Of a stretch of DNA of 64,000 nt, positions 61,495 to 64,000 are shown piece after piece. Numbering within the stretch: the stretch's first letter is position 1; each line of letters begins with the position of its first letter. The position numbers were made by a program, and so were the translations under genes. This stretch comes from Phaeobacter cretensis. Its GTDB lineage: Bacteria; Pseudomonadota; Alphaproteobacteria; Rhodobacterales; Rhodobacteraceae. The notes below the pieces were generated by a model. That model worked only from the letters and a program-made list of their open reading frames with translations, made no database searches and was not told the DNA's origin. The stretch spans positions 3,658,001 through 3,722,000 of the forward strand of contig NZ_JBKBEU010000001.1 of NCBI RefSeq assembly GCF_047372505.1. The letters are read 5' to 3'.

Positions 61495-62652
61495 ATGTTC
61501 AAGCGCAAGATATTTGAACCGGAACACGAAAGCCTGGGCCACCAAGTGGCAGAATTTCTCGACTCGCAGGTGGTGCCATATCATCCTCAATGGGTGGCCG
61601 ACCGGCAGGCCCCGCGACAGATCTGGCAGCAGGCGGGAGAGGCCGGATTGCTGTGCCGCACAATCCCGCAGGACTACGGCGGGCATGGCGACGATTTTCG
61701 TGGATCTGTTGTCATTATCGAAGAACTTGCCAAACGACGGCTCTGCGGGCTTCTGACCTTCCTGCAGAGCGATATCGTTGCGCCCTATCTGCACCGATTG
61801 GGGAGCGAGATACAGCGACAAGAATATCTGCCGGGCCTGTGTTCCGGGCGGCGTATAGGTGCCATCGCCCTGACTGAACCACATGGCGGCTCTGATCTCC
61901 ATGCGCTGAGCTGTCAGGCAAAGCGAGAGGGGGATGAAATCGTCCTCACGGGCGAGAAAACGCATGTATCGAACGGTTCTCAGGCCGATCTCGTGATCGT
62001 GGCTGCGCGCTGTGGCGGCGCAGGTGACGCGCAATCAGCCGGCTTTGACATGGTGCTGGTGGATGCGGGCACGCCGGGCCTGACGCGCAACCGGATTGAT
62101 AAAACCGGAATGCCTGCGCTGGACACCAGCCATCTACAGTTTGACGACTGCCGTGTGCCACAAGACAACCTCTTGGGTGCCAGCGGCATGGGGTTCTTCT
62201 ATCTGGTGAGTTTTCTCAGTATCGAGCGCCTGGTGCTAGCGGTCTATGCGCAAGCAATGACAGAGACGCTGCTGCACGAAACGATCAAGTCATGTAACAA
62301 GCGAAAAACTGCACAGGGATCGACGCTGGATTATCAGGCAATTCAGTTCCGGCTGGCTAATCTCTACAGTGAGGCAATCGCCAATCGATCGTTTGTCGAC
62401 AGCTGCATTACAGATCATCTGGCCGGACGACTGGACAATCGCAATGCCTGTATCGCCAAACTGCGCAGCACTGAGACCCTGTCTGCGTTGGCAGCGGTCA
62501 AGCTTCAGCTCTCTGGTGCCCGTGGTTTCTGCGCAGCTGGTCAAGACACTGCAACGCAGGATGTATTGGACAGTGCAATCCAAACCATCTGGGGTGGCAG
62601 TAGCGAAGTCATGCTTAATGTGGTCGGAAGCAGCCTCGCGAACGTCCTGTGA
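61495..62652 (+). CDS. Acyl-CoA dehydrogenase family protein (full length)
   Basis: 385 aa from ATG at 61495 (GGAGG upstream). It has all three domains: N-terminal helices (TIPQDYGGHGDDFRGSVVII), the FAD-binding beta domain (ALTEPHGGSDLHAL, HVSNGSQADLVIVAARCGG), and C-terminal helices (SIERLVLAVYAQAMTETLL, LQLSGARGF, QTIWGGSSEVMLN). The usual catalytic Glu of the EGT loop is Gly here (WGGSSE), as in subfamilies with the base elsewhere or with other chemistry. It may oxidise an aminoacyl or acyl unit on a carrier, like prolyl-carrier oxidases, or act as an amine N-oxygenase. Confidence 0.88.
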   Translation: MFKRKIFEPEHESLGHQVAEFLDSQVVPYHPQWVADRQAPRQIWQQAGEAGLLCRTIPQDYGGHGDDFRGSVVIIEELAKRRLCGLLTFLQSDIVAPYLHRLGSEIQRQEYLPGLCSGRRIGAIALTEPHGGSDLHALSCQAKREGDEIVLTGEKTHVSNGSQADLVIVAARCGGAGDAQSAGFDMVLVDAGTPGLTRNRIDKTGMPALDTSHLQFDDCRVPQDNLLGASGMGFFYLVSFLSIERLVLAVYAQAMTETLLHETIKSCNKRKTAQGSTLDYQAIQFRLANLYSEAIANRSFVDSCITDHLAGRLDNRNACIAKLRSTETLSALAAVKLQLSGARGFCAAGQDTATQDVLDSAIQTIWGGSSEVMLNVVGSSLANVL

Positions 62653-63410
62653 GGCTCGCCATGGCTGCGGATAGCCGTGATTTCCGGGTTCCGGTATTGC
62701 ACCCGGATCATGTTCACGTTTGGCGCGGGACCATTGGTTCTGGCCAAATGCCTGACCCGGATCTGACGGTTTTGTCACAGGGTGAGCATGATCGCCTGAA
62801 GAGCATCTCCAATCCGGATGCGCGTGCTCTGTACGCTGCATCTCATGTGGCGCTTCGCCATGTTCTAGCGGCCTATCATGGTCGCCCATCGGCGTCTCTG
62901 CGCTTCAAATCTGCGGAGGGAGGCAAGCCATATCTTGTTGGCGGGCATGGTCTTTCGTTTAATCTCTCGCATTCTGGGCAGATGCTGCTGATCGCTGTAA
63001 CTCGTAGTGGCGAGGTCGGCGTCGACATTGAACGGACCCGCTACAGCCGCAGGTCCGAGGCGGTTGCCCGACGTTTCTTCGCGCCCGAAGAATATGCCGG
63101 ATTGGCGCAGTGTCCGGTTTCTCTGAAGTCACAGCACTTCGCCCAGATTTGGGCACTGAAAGAGGCCTATATCAAGGCTACAGGCCGGGGGCTTGCGCTA
63201 CCATTGCGTTCGTTTGCACTCCGATACGCCGGAGAAAAAGCCGAGTTAATCCGCACCGAGACTGGCAACCTGGATGATTGGACATTGGCCGCTTGGACAC
63301 CTGTATCGGGATATCGGGCCGCCGTTGCTGTTCAACGTCGCGGTGCTCAGATCCACCAGTTTGATCTTTCAGAAGCAAATATCCTTTGTTCTGCAGGTTC
63401 TCTTTCCTGA
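62649..63410 (+). CDS. Sfp-type 4'-phosphopantetheinyl transferase
   Basis: 253 aa from GTG at 62649 (overlapping the upstream stop); ATG at 62661 is possible. It moves phosphopantetheine from CoA to carrier-protein serines. LSFNLSHSGQMLLIAV, GEVGVDIERTR (metal-binding Asp/Glu), ARRFFAPEEYAGL and FAQIWALKEAYIKATGRGL are the family motifs. As the last gene of the operon it almost certainly activates the three carrier proteins encoded above. Confidence 0.95.
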   Translation: MRLAMAADSRDFRVPVLHPDHVHVWRGTIGSGQMPDPDLTVLSQGEHDRLKSISNPDARALYAASHVALRHVLAAYHGRPSASLRFKSAEGGKPYLVGGHGLSFNLSHSGQMLLIAVTRSGEVGVDIERTRYSRRSEAVARRFFAPEEYAGLAQCPVSLKSQHFAQIWALKEAYIKATGRGLALPLRSFALRYAGEKAELIRTETGNLDDWTLAAWTPVSGYRAAVAVQRRGAQIHQFDLSEANILCSAGSLS

Positions 63411-63504
63411 AAACCGCATTCTGTCCGTCCTTAATCCCCATTCAGGACGCGCGCGATTGAACCCTAAGGCAGATTGATCTCGTCCTCTGGTGACATCCGG
63501 TGAT

Positions 63505-63561
63505 TTCATGCCGCGTTTCAGACCCAGAGAGATAGCTCGCATCAATCGGTCGCGGCATGAA
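63505..63561. promoter_or_regulatory. Long inverted repeat before the last gene
   Basis: TTCATGCCGCG and CGCGGCATGAA form perfect 11-bp arms separated by 35 bp, in the 187-bp gap after the biosynthetic operon. It could be a loose terminator, a leader hairpin or an operator pair for the gene at 63598. Confidence 0.4.
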
Positions 63562-63597
63562 CCCCCGCGACCCGTCAGGAGAACCAAGAGGTATCCC

Positions 63598-64000
63598 ATG
63601 ACCGTCCATCGTTTTCGCCCCCCGTTTCTGTCACATCTCACGCGCCTTGTTGCCATTGCGTTGGCTGCATTGAGTTTTGGCAGTGGCCCCGTCGCCGCTA
63701 AAAATGTCCCGATCCCGGAGTTTGCATCCCCGATCACCGCGGTCTGGCTGATTGGTGAAGAAACCACTCTGAAACTGAGCAATGGCAAAGGCGCGGCTCA
63801 GGCTTTGGAAATTTCTACCGGAACCAGTGTCGGATGTGGTCTGGATGCCAGAGTGGAGCATCGCGGCGATATCCTGGAAATCCATCTGACGCGCTCCGGG
63901 CTTGAAAGCAGCTGGTGGTGCGAACCGGAGCTTCATATCGCGATGCCACCGGAACTGGGCCTCAAGGTTGAGGTGACCAAACTGGTAGCGGACATTAACG
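63598..64000 (+). CDS. Exported protein, N-terminal part (runs off right edge)
   Basis: 134 codons are visible before the window ends. AAGAGG precedes the ATG. A signal peptide is clear: basic start MTVHRFRPP, hydrophobic core RLVAIALAALSFGSG, cleavage near PVAA-KN. The mature part (VPIPEFASPITAVWLIGEET, SVGCGLDARVEHRGDILEIH, AMPPELGLKVEVTKLVADIN) is beta-rich and resembles secreted DUF2807/DUF4097-like beta-helix proteins, without certainty. It lies beyond the operon and may be unrelated to it. Confidence 0.75.
   Translation, partial: MTVHRFRPPFLSHLTRLVAIALAALSFGSGPVAAKNVPIPEFASPITAVWLIGEETTLKLSNGKGAAQALEISTGTSVGCGLDARVEHRGDILEIHLTRSGLESSWWCEPELHIAMPPELGLKVEVTKLVADIN

Overview
The window looks like chromosome of a roseobacter-type alphaproteobacterium (Rhodobacteraceae). 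The basis is gene content and gene order: the fumC, DUF4169 and ribbon-helix-helix trio, an alpha-type sspB, an RNase E with a large acidic insertion, a zeta-type ATPase inhibitor (DUF1476), purC-purS-purQ, a corrinoid protein with DUF1638 and Bmt, and a GTTC-N7-GTTC LexA box. The genus cannot be fixed from this sequence alone. Layout: 1-2224 is the N-terminal 741 codons of an RTX toxin on the minus strand that runs off the left edge. It lies on the 3' side of a CAT-anticodon tRNA (2951-3026). From 3061 to about 36900 the window is mostly core genome: a LysR and metallo-beta-lactamase pair, purM-purN, rnd, a SufE-like gene, a WYL regulator, a glutathione transferase, corrinoid methyl-transfer genes, an SOS-type radical SAM gene, bmt, an MprF-like protein, purC-purS-purQ, a DctB/DctD-like two-component system, rne, tusA-like, ccdA, a P450 with a membrane alpha/beta hydrolase, fumC and partners, sspB and chrA. 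From 37357 to 41556 lies a four-gene MacAB/FtsX-type efflux operon that ends in a clear terminator. From 42233 to 63410 twenty plus-strand genes are packed with overlaps or short gaps, apparently one operon of about 21 kb. It encodes four FabH-like proteins, one of them without catalytic residues, and three free carrier proteins. It also has three stand-alone adenylating enzymes (two resembling DltA), a BtrK-like PLP decarboxylase fused to an acyl-CoA dehydrogenase, and a full-length and a truncated acyl-CoA dehydrogenase. The rest are a P450-fold protein lacking the heme cysteine, an FAD monooxygenase, a luciferase-like flavin monooxygenase, an alpha/beta hydrolase, a MATE exporter, one unrecognised protein and an Sfp-type phosphopantetheinyl transferase. 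How the cluster may work (inference): the Sfp enzyme primes the three carriers, the adenylating enzymes load amino or carboxylic acids, the BtrK-like and oxidative enzymes edit the carrier-bound units, and the FabH-like proteins join or transfer acyl groups in place of condensation domains. The hydrolase releases product and the MATE protein, perhaps with the upstream ABC system, exports it. No NRPS condensation domain, modular PKS or regulator is present. I do not recognise this architecture as a described pathway, and it is the best candidate here for a new biosynthetic system. The last gene (63598 onward) is a secreted protein cut by the right edge.
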